DNA of 64,000 nt from NCBI GenBank assembly GCA_037145635.1, contig JBBCXB010000001.1, positions 930,001 through 994,000 on the forward strand. Reading direction: 5' to 3'. Shown here in pieces: positions 9,351-18,321 of the stretch (positions are counted from its first letter, which is position 1; each line of letters opens with the position of its first letter). The stretch is from JAATFS01 sp037145635 (GTDB lineage Bacteria > Pseudomonadota > Gammaproteobacteria > Xanthomonadales > Xanthomonadaceae). The translations under genes and the position numbers were made by a program. The notes below the pieces were generated by a model. It did not search any database and was not told the DNA's origin. It saw only the letters and a program-made list of their open reading frames with translations.

Positions 9351-9989
9351 ATGAAGCGTCCTGCCCGCGCCGCCGCTCCCGCCCCCGCCCCCCGCGGCGG
9401 GGAAGGGCAGGTGCGCATCGTCGGCGGGCGCTGGCGCAACACCCGGCTGGCGGTGCCCGACCTGCCCGGGCTGCGCCCGACCAGCGACCGTGTGCGCGAG
9501 ACCCTGTTCAACTGGCTGGCGCCGGTGCTGCCGGGCGCGCGCGTGCTCGACCTGTTCGCCGGCAGTGGCGCGCTGGGCCTGGAGGCGGTGTCGCGCGGCG
9601 CGGCCGCCGCGCAGCTGGTCGAGCGCGATCCCGGGCTGGCCGAGCGGCTGCGCGCGCAGGTCGCCCGGCTCGACGCCGCTGCGCAGGTCCGGGTCGCGCA
9701 GGAGGACGCGCTGGCCTGGCTGGCGCGCCCGGCCGCCGAGGTGGTGGACCTGGTGTTCCTCGACCCGCCGTTCGCCGCCGGGCTGTGGGACGCGGTGCTG
9801 GCGCGGCTGCCGGCGCACCTGTCGCCCGCGGCCTGGCTGTACCTGGAGACGCCGCTGGACGCGGTGCCCAGGCTGCCGGGCGCGTGGTCGCTGCATCGCG
9901 AGGGCCGCACCCGCGAGGTGCGCTATGCGCTGTACCGGCGGGCCGCTGGTACACTGCGGGATGACCTGAACGCGGTAGCTTGCGTATGA
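9351..9989 (+). CDS. rsmD: 16S rRNA (guanine966-N2)-methyltransferase RsmD
   Basis: This 212-residue enzyme methylates G966 of 16S rRNA with S-adenosylmethionine. The family signatures are RIVGGRWRNTRL and LRPTSDRVRETLFNWL near the N-terminus, the SAM-binding DLFAGSGALGLEA, and the catalytic DPPF motif in VFLDPPFAAGLWD. ATG 9351 is chosen because GGAG lies 7 bases upstream; the in-frame sequence before it is low-complexity. The stop overlaps the coaD start by four bases (ATGA at 9986-9989), the usual rsmD-coaD arrangement, so the two are translationally coupled. Confidence 0.95.
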   Translation: MKRPARAAAPAPAPRGGEGQVRIVGGRWRNTRLAVPDLPGLRPTSDRVRETLFNWLAPVLPGARVLDLFAGSGALGLEAVSRGAAAAQLVERDPGLAERLRAQVARLDAAAQVRVAQEDALAWLARPAAEVVDLVFLDPPFAAGLWDAVLARLPAHLSPAAWLYLETPLDAVPRLPGAWSLHREGRTREVRYALYRRAAGTLRDDLNAVACV

Positions 9990-10492
9990 CCGTGGCCAAC
10001 AGCCGCATCGCCGTCTATCCCGGCACCTTCGACCCGATCACCAACGGCCACATCGACCTGGTGAACCGGGCCGCGCCCCTGTTCGAGAAGGTGGTGGTGG
10101 GCGTGGCGCAGAGCCCGTCCAAGGGGCCGGCGCTGCCGCTGGCGCGGCGCGTGGCCCTGGCCCAGGAAGCGCTGGGCAGCCATGCCAACGTCGAGGTGCT
10201 GGGGTTCGACACGCTGCTGGCGCACTTTGTGCGCGAGGTCGGCGCCGGGGTGCTGCTGCGCGGCTTGCGCGCGGTCTCGGACTTCGAGTACGAGTTCCAG
10301 ATGGCGAGCATGAACCGGCACCTGATCCCCGAGGTCGAGACCCTGTTCCTGACCCCGGCCGAGCAGCACAGCTTCATTTCCTCGTCGCTGGTGCGCGAGA
10401 TCGCTCGCCTCGGCGGCGACGTCTCCGGCTTCGTGCCGGCCTCGGTGGTCGAGGCGCTGCGCCAGGTGCGCGAATCCCGCGCCCAGGCCTGA
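9986..10492 (+). CDS. coaD: Phosphopantetheine adenylyltransferase (CoaD)
   Basis: CoaD transfers AMP from ATP to 4'-phosphopantetheine, the penultimate step of coenzyme A synthesis. The 168-residue protein has the nucleotidyltransferase signature YPGTFDPITNGHIDLV, the RGLRAVSDFEYEFQMA segment, and the ISSSLVREIARLGGD motif that binds ATP phosphates. The start is ATG 9986, inside the rsmD stop; an in-frame TTG at 9980 would add only two residues. A TACACT sequence near 9950 could act as an internal -10 element, but no good -35 goes with it. Confidence 0.97.
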   Translation: MTVANSRIAVYPGTFDPITNGHIDLVNRAAPLFEKVVVGVAQSPSKGPALPLARRVALAQEALGSHANVEVLGFDTLLAHFVREVGAGVLLRGLRAVSDFEYEFQMASMNRHLIPEVETLFLTPAEQHSFISSSLVREIARLGGDVSGFVPASVVEALRQVRESRAQA

Positions 10493-10545
10493 GCCGGCCG
10501 CCGGCAGACTTCAATCCACAAACACAACACAGAGGGAGGAGTTCC

Positions 10546-11043
10546 ATGAAAAACACCATGCGTGTGCTGGCGGTCGCTTCGTTCGCACTGGCGTTCACCG
10601 CCTGCAAGAAGGAAGCGGCCCCCGCGGCCCCGGCCGCCGAGGCCACCCAGGCCCTGAAGGCCCCGGCCAAGGACGACAACGCGGCCTGGAAGCAGTACCT
10701 GCCGGCCGTGGTCCAGCAGAACCTGGGCACCGTCAGCAACAACCCGTTCCTGTACTACCTGCCGCCGGAGTCGGACGCCGAGTTCGCCGGCAGCTACGAG
10801 CGCCAGCTGGAGAGCGTCAAGACCACGCTGAGCCGCGGCGTGCAGCCGGGCAACATGCTGGCGTTCGGCTCCTCGGCCTCGGCCAAGATGGCCGACCTGA
10901 TCGCCGCCGCGTTCAAGGACGTGCAGGCCGACTCGATGAAGGGCGTGCGCATCCTGTTCATCGGCGACGCCGCCGACAGCGCCCGCGTGCAGGGCATCGT
11001 GCAGCCGACCGGTGCCGAGTACGTCTTCGTCGAAGCCAAGTAA
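10546..11043 (+). CDS. Small putative lipoprotein of unknown function
   Basis: A 165-residue protein with an excellent ribosome site (GGGAGGAG, 5 bases before ATG). The N-terminus is a lipoprotein signal peptide ending in AFTAC, Cys20 being the likely lipidated residue, followed by an Ala/Pro-rich linker of about 25 residues. The mature part alternates short helices and strands (QYLPAVVQQNLGTV, ILFIGDAADSARVQGIV, EYVFVEAK) and has no catalytic motif I recognise. It sits alone between coaD and the ferredoxin gene. I do not assign a function; the lipobox and codon pattern make it a real gene. Confidence 0.8.
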   Translation: MKNTMRVLAVASFALAFTACKKEAAPAAPAAEATQALKAPAKDDNAAWKQYLPAVVQQNLGTVSNNPFLYYLPPESDAEFAGSYERQLESVKTTLSRGVQPGNMLAFGSSASAKMADLIAAAFKDVQADSMKGVRILFIGDAADSARVQGIVQPTGAEYVFVEAK

Positions 11044-11265
11044 TGCCGTACCGGGCCGGTTGCGCGGGAGGGCGCAGCCGGCCGCGGCGTGGATGTCCGC
11101 CGTGTCCGTGAGGCATTGCCCCCGTCCCCCAGGCCGGCGCCTGCCACGCCCCGGCGGCAGCCCGGAAGCGCCCGCGCGGCCCAGTGCCGCCGGCGTCGCC
11201 GTGCCTGTACCGCGGCCGGCAGCCATCGCCTGGCCGGCCGGCACCGCCGCCGCAGGGGGGCTGCC

Positions 11266-11550
11266 ATGTCGCTGAAGATCAACGAGCTCTGCGTCAACTG
11301 CGACGTCTGCGAGCCGGCCTGCCCCAACCACGCCATTTCCATGGGCGAGACGATCTACGTGATCGATCCGGCCCGCTGCACCGAGTGCGTGGGCCATTTC
11401 GACGAGGCCCAGTGCGTGGTGGTGTGCCCGGTCGAGTGCATCGACCCGGACTCGGCGATCCCCGAGACGCACGACCAGCTGCTGGCGAAACTGCGGCGGC
11501 TGCAACACGACCACCCCGAGCTGTACGAACAGGAGCCCCCCGCCTCATGA
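11266..11550 (+). CDS. yfhL: 2[4Fe-4S] ferredoxin, YfhL type
   Basis: A 94-residue electron carrier. The first cluster motif is CVNCDVCEPACPN and the second, atypical one is CTECVGHFDEAQCVVVCPVECI, whose longer spacing between the second and third Cys is typical of the YfhL/Alvin-type ferredoxins. The C-terminus is a short helix (QLLAKLRRLQHDHPELY) as in that family. ATG 11266 is the natural start, since everything upstream in frame is Arg/Pro-rich. The stop overlaps the ggt start (ATGA, 11547-11550), so the two genes are co-translated. The partner reductase is not visible here. Confidence 0.93.
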   Translation: MSLKINELCVNCDVCEPACPNHAISMGETIYVIDPARCTECVGHFDEAQCVVVCPVECIDPDSAIPETHDQLLAKLRRLQHDHPELYEQEPPAS

Positions 11551-13316
11551 GCCCACTCGCCCGACGTTTCCTGCTGCTCGCCCTGGTGCTGGCGCCGCCG
11601 GCCTGGGCGGCCGATGGCGCCACGCCCGCCGCGTCCTCGCCTGCCGCCGGCCCGCGGGCCGCGCACCCGCCCGGCGCGGCGGTGGCCAGCGGCCACCACC
11701 TCGCCACCGAGGCCGGCCTGCAGGTGCTGCGCGAGGGCGGCAACGCCTTCGACGCCGCGGTCGCGGTGTCCTCGACCCTGGCGGTGGTGGAGCCGATCAG
11801 CTCGGGCCTGGGCGGCGGCGGCTTCTTCCTGCTGCACGACGCCCGCAGCGGCAAGGACGTGATGCTGGACGCGCGCGAGTACGCGCCGCAATCCGCCACG
11901 CCCGAGCGGTTCCTGGACAAGGACGGCAACCTGGACCGCGACCGCTCGGTCAACGGCCCGTGGTCGGCCGGCATCCCGGGCCTGCCCGCGGCGCTGGTGG
12001 AACTGGCCGGGCAGCACGGCCGGCTGCCGCTGAAGCAGTCGCTGGCGCCGGCGATCCGCATCGCCACCGCCGGCTTCCCGGTGTACGCGCGCATGGCCAA
12101 GGGCTATGCCTCGCGGCGCGAGGTGATGGAGCGCTACCCCGGGACGCGCGAGGTCTACCTGCGCAACGGCAAGCCGATCGCCGAGGGCGATGTGTTCAAG
12201 CAGCCGGAACTGGCGCGCACGCTGTCCCTGCTGGCCGACCGGGGCTTCGACGGCTTCTACCGCGGCGAGACCGCGCGCAAGCTGCTCAAGGGCGTCAAGC
12301 AGGCCGGCGGGCACTGGACCGCCGAGGAACTGGCCGGCTACCGGGTCAAGCAGCGCGAGCCGATCAGCTTCGACTACAACGGCTGGAAGATCACCACCGC
12401 GCCGCCGCCGTCGTCCGGCGGCATCGCGCTGGCCGAGATGCTGCAGATCCTGGAAGGCTGGGACCTGCCCAGGCTCGACGAGGTGCAGCGCACGCACCTG
12501 GTGGTGGAGGCGATGCGCCGCGCCTACCGCGACCGCACCTTCTTCCTGGGCGACCCGGACTTCGTCGCCATCCCGCAGCGGGTGCTGACCAGCAAGGACT
12601 ACGCGATGGGGCTGCGCGCCACCATCAACCCGGCCAAGGCCACCCCCAGCGACCTGCTGTCGGGCAACCCGACCCCGCTGGAGGACGACGAGACCACTCA
12701 CTTCTCGATCATCGACGGCGAGGGCAACCGCGTCGGCGCCACCCAGACCGTCAACCTGCTGTACGGCTCGGGCCTGATCCCGAAGGGCACCGGCGTGCTG
12801 CTCAACGACGAGATGGACGACTTCGCGCTCAAGCCCGGCACCCCCAACGCGTTCGGCGTGATGGGCTACGCGGCCAACGCGCCGAAGCCGGGCAAGCGCA
12901 TGCTCAGCTCGATGACGCCGACCTTCATGGAATCGGCCGACAAGGTCGCGGTGCTCGGTACGCCGGGCGGCAGCCGCATCATCACCATGGTGCTGCTCGG
13001 CATCCTGGGCTACGACGCCGGGCTCGACGCGCAGCAGGTCGCCGCGCTGCCGCGCTACCATCACCAGTGGCTGCCGGACGTGATCGAGGCCGAGAGCGAT
13101 GCGTTCTCGCCGGACGTGGCCAAGGGCCTGCAGGCGCTCGGCCACCAGCTCAAGCTGCCGGGCGACAGCGCCGAGGGCGGGCGCGGCTCCAGCCACGTCT
13201 GGGGCAACCTGCAGACCGTGGAATGGGACCGCCGCGCCAACGTGCTCAGCGGCGGCAGCGACCCGCGCAACCCGGTCGGCAAGGCCGAGGTGCTGCCGGC
13301 CACGCCTGCTCGCTGA
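11547..13316 (+). CDS. ggt: Gamma-glutamyltranspeptidase precursor
   Basis: This 589-residue N-terminal nucleophile hydrolase cleaves the gamma-glutamyl bond of glutathione in the periplasm, recovering Glu and Cys. A signal peptide (FLLLALVLAPPAWA) precedes the large-subunit start (AVASGHHLATEAGLQVL, GGNAFDAAVA). Autocleavage is expected before the first Thr of DDETTHFSIID, which becomes the nucleophile of the small subunit. The substrate loop is MLSSMTPTF and GGSRIITM. It is preceded with a 4-base overlap by a ferredoxin gene and followed by a repeat array rather than a clear terminator. Confidence 0.96.
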   Translation: MSPLARRFLLLALVLAPPAWAADGATPAASSPAAGPRAAHPPGAAVASGHHLATEAGLQVLREGGNAFDAAVAVSSTLAVVEPISSGLGGGGFFLLHDARSGKDVMLDAREYAPQSATPERFLDKDGNLDRDRSVNGPWSAGIPGLPAALVELAGQHGRLPLKQSLAPAIRIATAGFPVYARMAKGYASRREVMERYPGTREVYLRNGKPIAEGDVFKQPELARTLSLLADRGFDGFYRGETARKLLKGVKQAGGHWTAEELAGYRVKQREPISFDYNGWKITTAPPPSSGGIALAEMLQILEGWDLPRLDEVQRTHLVVEAMRRAYRDRTFFLGDPDFVAIPQRVLTSKDYAMGLRATINPAKATPSDLLSGNPTPLEDDETTHFSIIDGEGNRVGATQTVNLLYGSGLIPKGTGVLLNDEMDDFALKPGTPNAFGVMGYAANAPKPGKRMLSSMTPTFMESADKVAVLGTPGGSRIITMVLLGILGYDAGLDAQQVAALPRYHHQWLPDVIEAESDAFSPDVAKGLQALGHQLKLPGDSAEGGRGSSHVWGNLQTVEWDRRANVLSGGSDPRNPVGKAEVLPATPAR

Positions 13317-13330
13317 GATCCTTTCCTTCG

Positions 13331-13790
13331 GGCTTGATGCGAGACGCACCCTCATCCGGCGCTGCGCGCCACCTTCTCCCGCAGGCGGGAGAAGGGAGGG
13401 GCTGGTAACTGCGTGTTTCCGAACCCCCGATCCCGATCCTTCCCCCGCCTGCGGGGGAAGGTGCCCGCAGGGCGGATGGGGGCAGGCTTGATGCGGGAAG
13501 CGCCCTCATCCGGCGCTGCGCGCCACCTTCTCCCGCAGGCGGGAGAAGGGAGGGGCCGGCGCCTGCGTGTTTCCGAACCCCCGGTCCCGATCCTTCCCCC
13601 GCCTGCGGGGGAAGGTGCCCGCAGGGCGGACGGGGGCAGGCTTGATGCGGGAAGCGCCCTCATCCGGCGCTGCGCGCCGCCTTCTCCCGCAGGCGGGAGA
13701 AGGGAGGGGCTGGCGCCGCGTGCTTCCGAACCCCGATCCCGATCCTTCCCCCGCCTGCGGGGGAAGGTGCCCGCAGGGCGGATGGGGGCA
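13331..13790. repeat. Three tandem 154-bp units of paired palindromes (BIME-like)
   Basis: Units begin at 13331, 13485 and 13639 (GGCTTGATGCG in each), an exact period of 154, with the third slightly shorter. Each unit holds two facing palindromes: CCTTCTCCCGC/GCGGGAGAAGG and CCTTCCCCCGC/GCGGGGGAAGG. The outer sequences CCTCATCCGGCGCTGCGCG and the GGCGGATGGGG side are also roughly inverted copies, so every unit is a head-to-head pair. It fills the gap between ggt and the convergent upp and may end both transcripts. A related pair occurs at 26229-26343. Confidence 0.9.
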
Positions 13791-13798
13791 GTTTTTGC

Positions 13799-13840
13799 GA
13801 ATCCCCAATCCCCAATCCCCAATCCCCAATCCCCGCCCCA
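13799..13840. repeat. Heptamer array (AATCCCC)
   Basis: About five head-to-tail copies of the 7-base unit AATCCCC lie between the 154-bp array and the upp stop codon. The same unit recurs near 23.7, 24.9, 50.7 and 51.6 kb, always at gene borders. Confidence 0.85.
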
Positions 13841-13855
13841 ACGCCTCAACGCCCC

Positions 13856-14488
13856 TCACTCCACCCGCGTACCAAAGATCCGGTCACCGGCATCGCCCAG
13901 CCCCGGCAGGATGTAGCCGCGCTCGTTGAGGTGGTCGTCGATCGCGGCGGTGTAGACCTCCACGTCCGGGTGCGCGGCCTCCAGCGCCTGCAGGCCCTCG
14001 GGCGCGACCACCAGGAAGATGCCCTTGATGCGGCGCGCGCCGGCGCGCTTGAGCATGTCGATGGTGGCGATCAGGGTGCCGCCGGTGGCCAGCATCGGGT
14101 CCAGGATCAGCGCGTCGCGCTCCTCCAGGCGGCCGGTCAGGCGCTCGAAGTAGGGCACCGGCTGCAGGGTCTCCTCGTCGCGCTGCAGGCCGACCACGCT
14201 GACGCGCGCGGCCGGGATCAGCGCCAGCACGCCCGGCAGCATGCCCAGGCCCGCGCGCAGGATCGGCACCAGGGTGATCTTGGCGCCGGCGATGCGCTGC
14301 ACCTGCACCGGCCCCGCCCAGCCGGGCTGCTCGTGCGACTCGGTGTCGAGGTTGGCGGTGGCCTCGTAGGCCAGCAGCGTGCCCAGCTCCGTCACCAGTT
14401 CGCGAAAGCCCTTGGTGCTCAGGGCGGCATCGCGCAGCAGGCCGATCTTGTGCTGGACCAGGGGGTGGCGGACTTCGACGATCTTCAT
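13856..14488 (-). CDS. upp: Uracil phosphoribosyltransferase
   Basis: Upp converts uracil and PRPP to UMP in pyrimidine salvage. The 210-residue protein has all family landmarks: HPLVQHKIGLLRD at the N-terminus, PILRAGLGMLPG, the PRPP-binding loop LILDPMLATGGTL, and the C-terminal GLGDAGDRIFGT that contacts uracil. ATG 14488 gives the standard MKIVEVRHP start; the 15 residues before it in frame are not conserved-looking. The gene faces ggt across the repeat array and is divergent from the TonB receptor gene at 14.6 kb. Confidence 0.97.
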   Translation of the reverse strand: MKIVEVRHPLVQHKIGLLRDAALSTKGFRELVTELGTLLAYEATANLDTESHEQPGWAGPVQVQRIAGAKITLVPILRAGLGMLPGVLALIPAARVSVVGLQRDEETLQPVPYFERLTGRLEERDALILDPMLATGGTLIATIDMLKRAGARRIKGIFLVVAPEGLQALEAAHPDVEVYTAAIDDHLNERGYILPGLGDAGDRIFGTRVE

Positions 14489-14635
14489 GGGCAGGCTTCG
14501 GCAACAGGGAGGCGCACAGTGTGCCGCGCGCACCCGTGGCTCGCCAGATGTTAATCGGCCGTGTGGTTGTCACCACCATGCAACCTGTCGGAAATATGTT
14601 GCCTACCCATTCTTTACATGCAATGGGGACCGGCC

Positions 14636-17170
14636 GTGTACACCAAGAATCCGCTGTTCGTGGCGATCACGTTCACCCTGGCCACGGCGTGGATGCCGGC
14701 CGTGGCGGCGGAGGAGGTCGCGGCCGGCGCCGCGCTCGCCGCGGCCACCGACCTGGACCGGGTCGAGGTGCGGCCGCAGCTGGAGGCGCAGGCGCGCGCG
14801 GTGGACCTCAAGCGCGAATCCGATGCGCTGCTGGACGCGGTATCGGCCGACGAGGTCGGCGACTATCCCGACCAGAACGTGGCCGAGTCGCTGCAGCGCC
14901 TGCCCGGCGTCAGCGTCACCCGCGACCAGGGCGAGGGCCGCTTCGTGGTGGTGCGCGGGCTGGACGCGGCGCTCAACAGCGTCAGCGTCGACGGCATCGC
15001 GATCGGCACCCCGGAGAGCGACAACCGCGCCGCGCCGATGGACGTGATCCCGTCCGAGTCCACCGAGCGGCTCAAGGTGGTCAAGTCGCCGACCCCGGAC
15101 ATGCCCGGTGACTCGATCGGCGGCGCGATCCTGGTCGAGTCGGCCTCGGCGTTCGACCGCGACGGCCGCAGCCTGCGCGGCAAGCTCGAAGCCAACCACC
15201 AGCAGCTCAGCGGCAAGACCAGCCCCAAGGCCTCGGCCAACTACAGCGAGCGCTTCGCCGACGACACCTTCGGCGTGGCGCTGGGCCTGAACTACCAGGA
15301 CCGCGAGTTCGAGTCCGACAACACCGAGGGCGAGTACGACACGCTCGCCAACGGCGACCTGTTCATGGTGGAGCAGCAGCGCCGCAAGTACACCATCGAG
15401 CGCAAGCGCGTCGGCGCCAACCTCAACCTGGACTGGCGCCCGGATGCCGACAACCGCTACTACCTGCGTACCCTGTTCAGCAGCTTCGAGGACGCCGAGA
15501 CCCGGCAGAACACCATCATCGGCTTCGACGCGGACGACGTGCAGGCCAACGGCGACGGCACCTACAGCGCGCCGGTGGACGGGATCGACAAGCGCGTGCG
15601 CTTCCGCACCAAGCAGCAGGACACCCTGGCCGCCAGCCTCGGCGGCGAGCACCGGCTCGACGGCGCGGTGCTCGACTACCAGGCCGGCTACACCAAGACC
15701 CGCGAGCGCGTGAACGACGAGATGGAGGCGCGCTTCAGCTACGACGGCGACGACCTCGGCGCCACGATCGACCAGACCTCGCGGATGCCGACCATCGCGC
15801 TGTCGGCGCCGGACTGGATCGACAACGCCCAGTACGCCTTCGACAAGTTCGTGATCGCGCCCACCCGGGTCGACGACGAGGAGCGCAGTGCCCGGATCAA
15901 CGTGCGCTTCGACGGCGACAACGCCAGCTACAAGTTCGGGCTGCTCGGGCGCTGGCGCGAGCGCGCCGCCGACGTCGACGAGACCGAGCTGTCCGACGGT
16001 CCGGCCATCGACCTGGCGGACTGGACGGTGGCGCCGCCGGCCCACCGCGGCAACAGCCTGGGCCAGGCGCTGGCGTCGTCGGCGATGCGCGCGTACTGGG
16101 CGCGCAACCGCGCGCTGTACGCCGCCGACGACGGCGATGCGGCCAGCAACGCGGTCGGGCTGCTCGCCGAGGACTACCAGGCCCGCGAGGACGTCCTGGC
16201 CGCCTACGCGATGGGTACCTGGGACATCGGCGCGCTGCGCGTGATCGCCGGTGCGCGGGTGGAGAACACCCAGTTCAAGGCCACCGGCAACCGGATCGAC
16301 CTGGCCGACGACGGCGAATCGTTCGCGGTCACGCCGCTGCAGGCCAGCCGCAGCTACAGCAACGTGCTGCCGGGCCTGCACCTGCGCTGGGACAGCGGCC
16401 GCGACTGGCTGCTGCGCGCCGCGCTGAACAAGACCGTGGCGCGGCCGGCGTTCGGCGCGGTCGCCCCGCACGCCACGATCAACAACGACGACGGCGAGGT
16501 CGAGCTCGGCAACCCGTCGCTCGATCCCTACGAGTCCACCAACCTGGACCTGGCGTTCGAGCGCTACCTGGGCACGAGCGGCATCGTCTCGCTCGGCCTG
16601 TTCGGCAAGCGCATCGACGGCTACATCGTCGAGACCGTCTCCGACGACGACCCGGCGTACGCCGGCTACGACGTCACCCGCTCGATCAACGGCCGCCAGG
16701 CCAAGGTCTACGGCGCCGAGTTCAACTGGCAGCAGCAGTTCGCGTTCCTGCCCGAGGGCTGGAACGGGTTGCTGGCCGGCGCCAGCGGCACCTGGCTGCA
16801 CAGCACCTTCGATCCCGGGCTGGCGGACCGCAGCGGCGAGGACTTCACCCTGCCGCGCGCGTCCAGGCAGGTCTATTCGGGTTTCGTGGGCTACGAACGC
16901 AACGGCTTCTCGACCCGGCTGTCGGCGGTGTACCGCAGCGCCTACGTCGACGAGCTCGGCAGCAGTCGCGACTACGACATCTACGTGGCCCCCAACACCC
17001 AGCTCGACTTCAGCCTCGACTACCAGATCACCGACACCGTGCAGCTCTACTTCGACGCCTCCAACCTGCTCGACCAACCCCTGGAACGCTACCAAGGCAC
17101 GCGCGCGCGCACCCAGCAGTACGAAGAGTACGGCCGTACCTATGCGGTCGGCCTCCGGGTGAAGCTGTGA
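14636..17170 (+). CDS. TonB-dependent outer membrane receptor (phosphate-scavenging locus)
   Basis: An 844-residue outer membrane receptor. After a signal peptide (NPLFVAITFTLATAWMPAVA) comes a plug with DQNVAESLQRLPGV, FVVVRGLDAALN, VDGIAIGTP and the GDSIGGAILVES segment, then the barrel, whose last strand is RTYAVGLRVKL. The start is uncertain: GTG 14636 has GGGGA 8 bases upstream and gives a compact signal peptide, while ATG 14618 is 18 bases longer with no ribosome site. The stop overlaps the next start (GTGA 17167-17170), followed by another 4-base overlap, so the receptor heads a three-gene operon with a phytase-like and a phosphatase gene. A phosphorylated ligand such as an inositol phosphate is therefore likely, by inference. 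Confidence 0.92.
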   Translation: MYTKNPLFVAITFTLATAWMPAVAAEEVAAGAALAAATDLDRVEVRPQLEAQARAVDLKRESDALLDAVSADEVGDYPDQNVAESLQRLPGVSVTRDQGEGRFVVVRGLDAALNSVSVDGIAIGTPESDNRAAPMDVIPSESTERLKVVKSPTPDMPGDSIGGAILVESASAFDRDGRSLRGKLEANHQQLSGKTSPKASANYSERFADDTFGVALGLNYQDREFESDNTEGEYDTLANGDLFMVEQQRRKYTIERKRVGANLNLDWRPDADNRYYLRTLFSSFEDAETRQNTIIGFDADDVQANGDGTYSAPVDGIDKRVRFRTKQQDTLAASLGGEHRLDGAVLDYQAGYTKTRERVNDEMEARFSYDGDDLGATIDQTSRMPTIALSAPDWIDNAQYAFDKFVIAPTRVDDEERSARINVRFDGDNASYKFGLLGRWRERAADVDETELSDGPAIDLADWTVAPPAHRGNSLGQALASSAMRAYWARNRALYAADDGDAASNAVGLLAEDYQAREDVLAAYAMGTWDIGALRVIAGARVENTQFKATGNRIDLADDGESFAVTPLQASRSYSNVLPGLHLRWDSGRDWLLRAALNKTVARPAFGAVAPHATINNDDGEVELGNPSLDPYESTNLDLAFERYLGTSGIVSLGLFGKRIDGYIVETVSDDDPAYAGYDVTRSINGRQAKVYGAEFNWQQQFAFLPEGWNGLLAGASGTWLHSTFDPGLADRSGEDFTLPRASRQVYSGFVGYERNGFSTRLSAVYRSAYVDELGSSRDYDIYVAPNTQLDFSLDYQITDTVQLYFDASNLLDQPLERYQGTRARTQQYEEYGRTYAVGLRVKL

Positions 17171-18321
17171 GGGCCGCGATGCGGACGCCGCGCCTGGCGG
17201 CGCTCGCGCTGGCCGCCGCGCTGCTCGGCGGCTGCGGCACGCACGCGCCCGCCGGCCCCGTGCCGGCGCCCGCCGCCACCGACCGCGAGCCGGACGAGCA
17301 CCGCGAGGAGGACCCGCTGCTGAGCCAGGCACGGGTGCCGCACCAGACCGTGGCCGAGGCCTTCGTCACCGCCGCCACGCCGCAGGACAACCTGGACTCG
17401 CCGGCCAGCTGGCGGGCCCCGGACGGGCGCCGCTGGCTGATCGTGACCGCCAAGGCCACGCATGCGCTGGTGGTGTTCGACGGCGACAGCGGCGAGCGCC
17501 TGCGCGTGGTGGGCGGGCGGGGCCGCGCGCTCGGTCAGCTGGACCGGCCCAACGGCATCGCCGTGATCGACGACACGCTGTTCGTGGTCGAGCGCGACAA
17601 CCGCCGCGTGCAGATGTTCTCGCTGCCGGACTTCACGCCGCGGCTGAGCTTCGGCAGCGACGCGCTGCGCGAGCCGTACGGGCTGTGGGTGCGCCGGCAG
17701 GGCGACGGCTACGAGGTGGTGGTCAGCGACAACTACATGTCCGCCGGCGACAAGGACGTGCCGCCCCCGCTGGCGGACCTGGGCGAGCGCTTCCGCCGCT
17801 ACCACGTGGCCGCGTCCGGCCGCGGCTGGCAGGCGCGCCCGGTCCAGGCGTTCGGCGACACCACCGCGGCCGGTGCGGTGCGCATCGCCGAGTCGGTCTA
17901 CGGCGACGTCGCCCACGACCGCCTGCTGGTGGCCGAGGAGGACGTGGCGGTCGGCACCCGGCTGCGCGAGTACGGGCTGGATGGGCGCTACCGCGGCCGC
18001 GACGTCGGCGCGGGCCTGTTCAAGGCCCAGGCCGAGGGCATGGCGCTGATGCAGTGCGCCGACGGCAGCGGCTACTGGATCGCCACCGACCAGTTCAAGG
18101 ACCGCAGCGTGTTCCAGGTGTTCGACCGGCGCACGCTGGCGCATGTCGGCGCGTTCGCCGGCGAGGTCACCGCCAATACCGACGGGGTCTGGCTCGACCA
18201 GCGGGGCGACGCGCGCTTCCCGCAGGGCGTGTTCTACGCCGCGCACGACGACCAGGCGGTGGCTGCGTTCGACTGGCGCGACATCGCCCGCGCGCTGGCG
18301 CTGAAGGCGTGCGCGCCATGA
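17167..18321 (+). CDS. Beta-propeller phytase-like lipoprotein
   Basis: A 384-residue secreted protein with a lipobox LLGGC, lipidation at Cys23. It resembles the six-bladed beta-propeller phytases: DNLDSPASW near the N-terminus corresponds to the calcium-site D-x-D-(D/S)-PA-W pattern, and later blades show LDRPNGIAV, REPYGLWV, AEGMALMQ and NTDGVWLD. Such enzymes release phosphate from phytate with bound calcium. It is somewhat divergent from classical members, so a related phosphoesterase or a binding role is possible. GTG 17167 is preferred over ATG 17179 because it overlaps the preceding stop; a 4-base ATGA overlap links it to the downstream phosphatase. Confidence 0.75.
   Translation: MRAAMRTPRLAALALAAALLGGCGTHAPAGPVPAPAATDREPDEHREEDPLLSQARVPHQTVAEAFVTAATPQDNLDSPASWRAPDGRRWLIVTAKATHALVVFDGDSGERLRVVGGRGRALGQLDRPNGIAVIDDTLFVVERDNRRVQMFSLPDFTPRLSFGSDALREPYGLWVRRQGDGYEVVVSDNYMSAGDKDVPPPLADLGERFRRYHVAASGRGWQARPVQAFGDTTAAGAVRIAESVYGDVAHDRLLVAEEDVAVGTRLREYGLDGRYRGRDVGAGLFKAQAEGMALMQCADGSGYWIATDQFKDRSVFQVFDRRTLAHVGAFAGEVTANTDGVWLDQRGDARFPQGVFYAAHDDQAVAAFDWRDIARALALKACAP

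Noticed and set aside
13331..13790. CRISPR array
   Set aside because: The period is 154 bases and the whole unit is conserved; there are no variable spacers and no cas genes.
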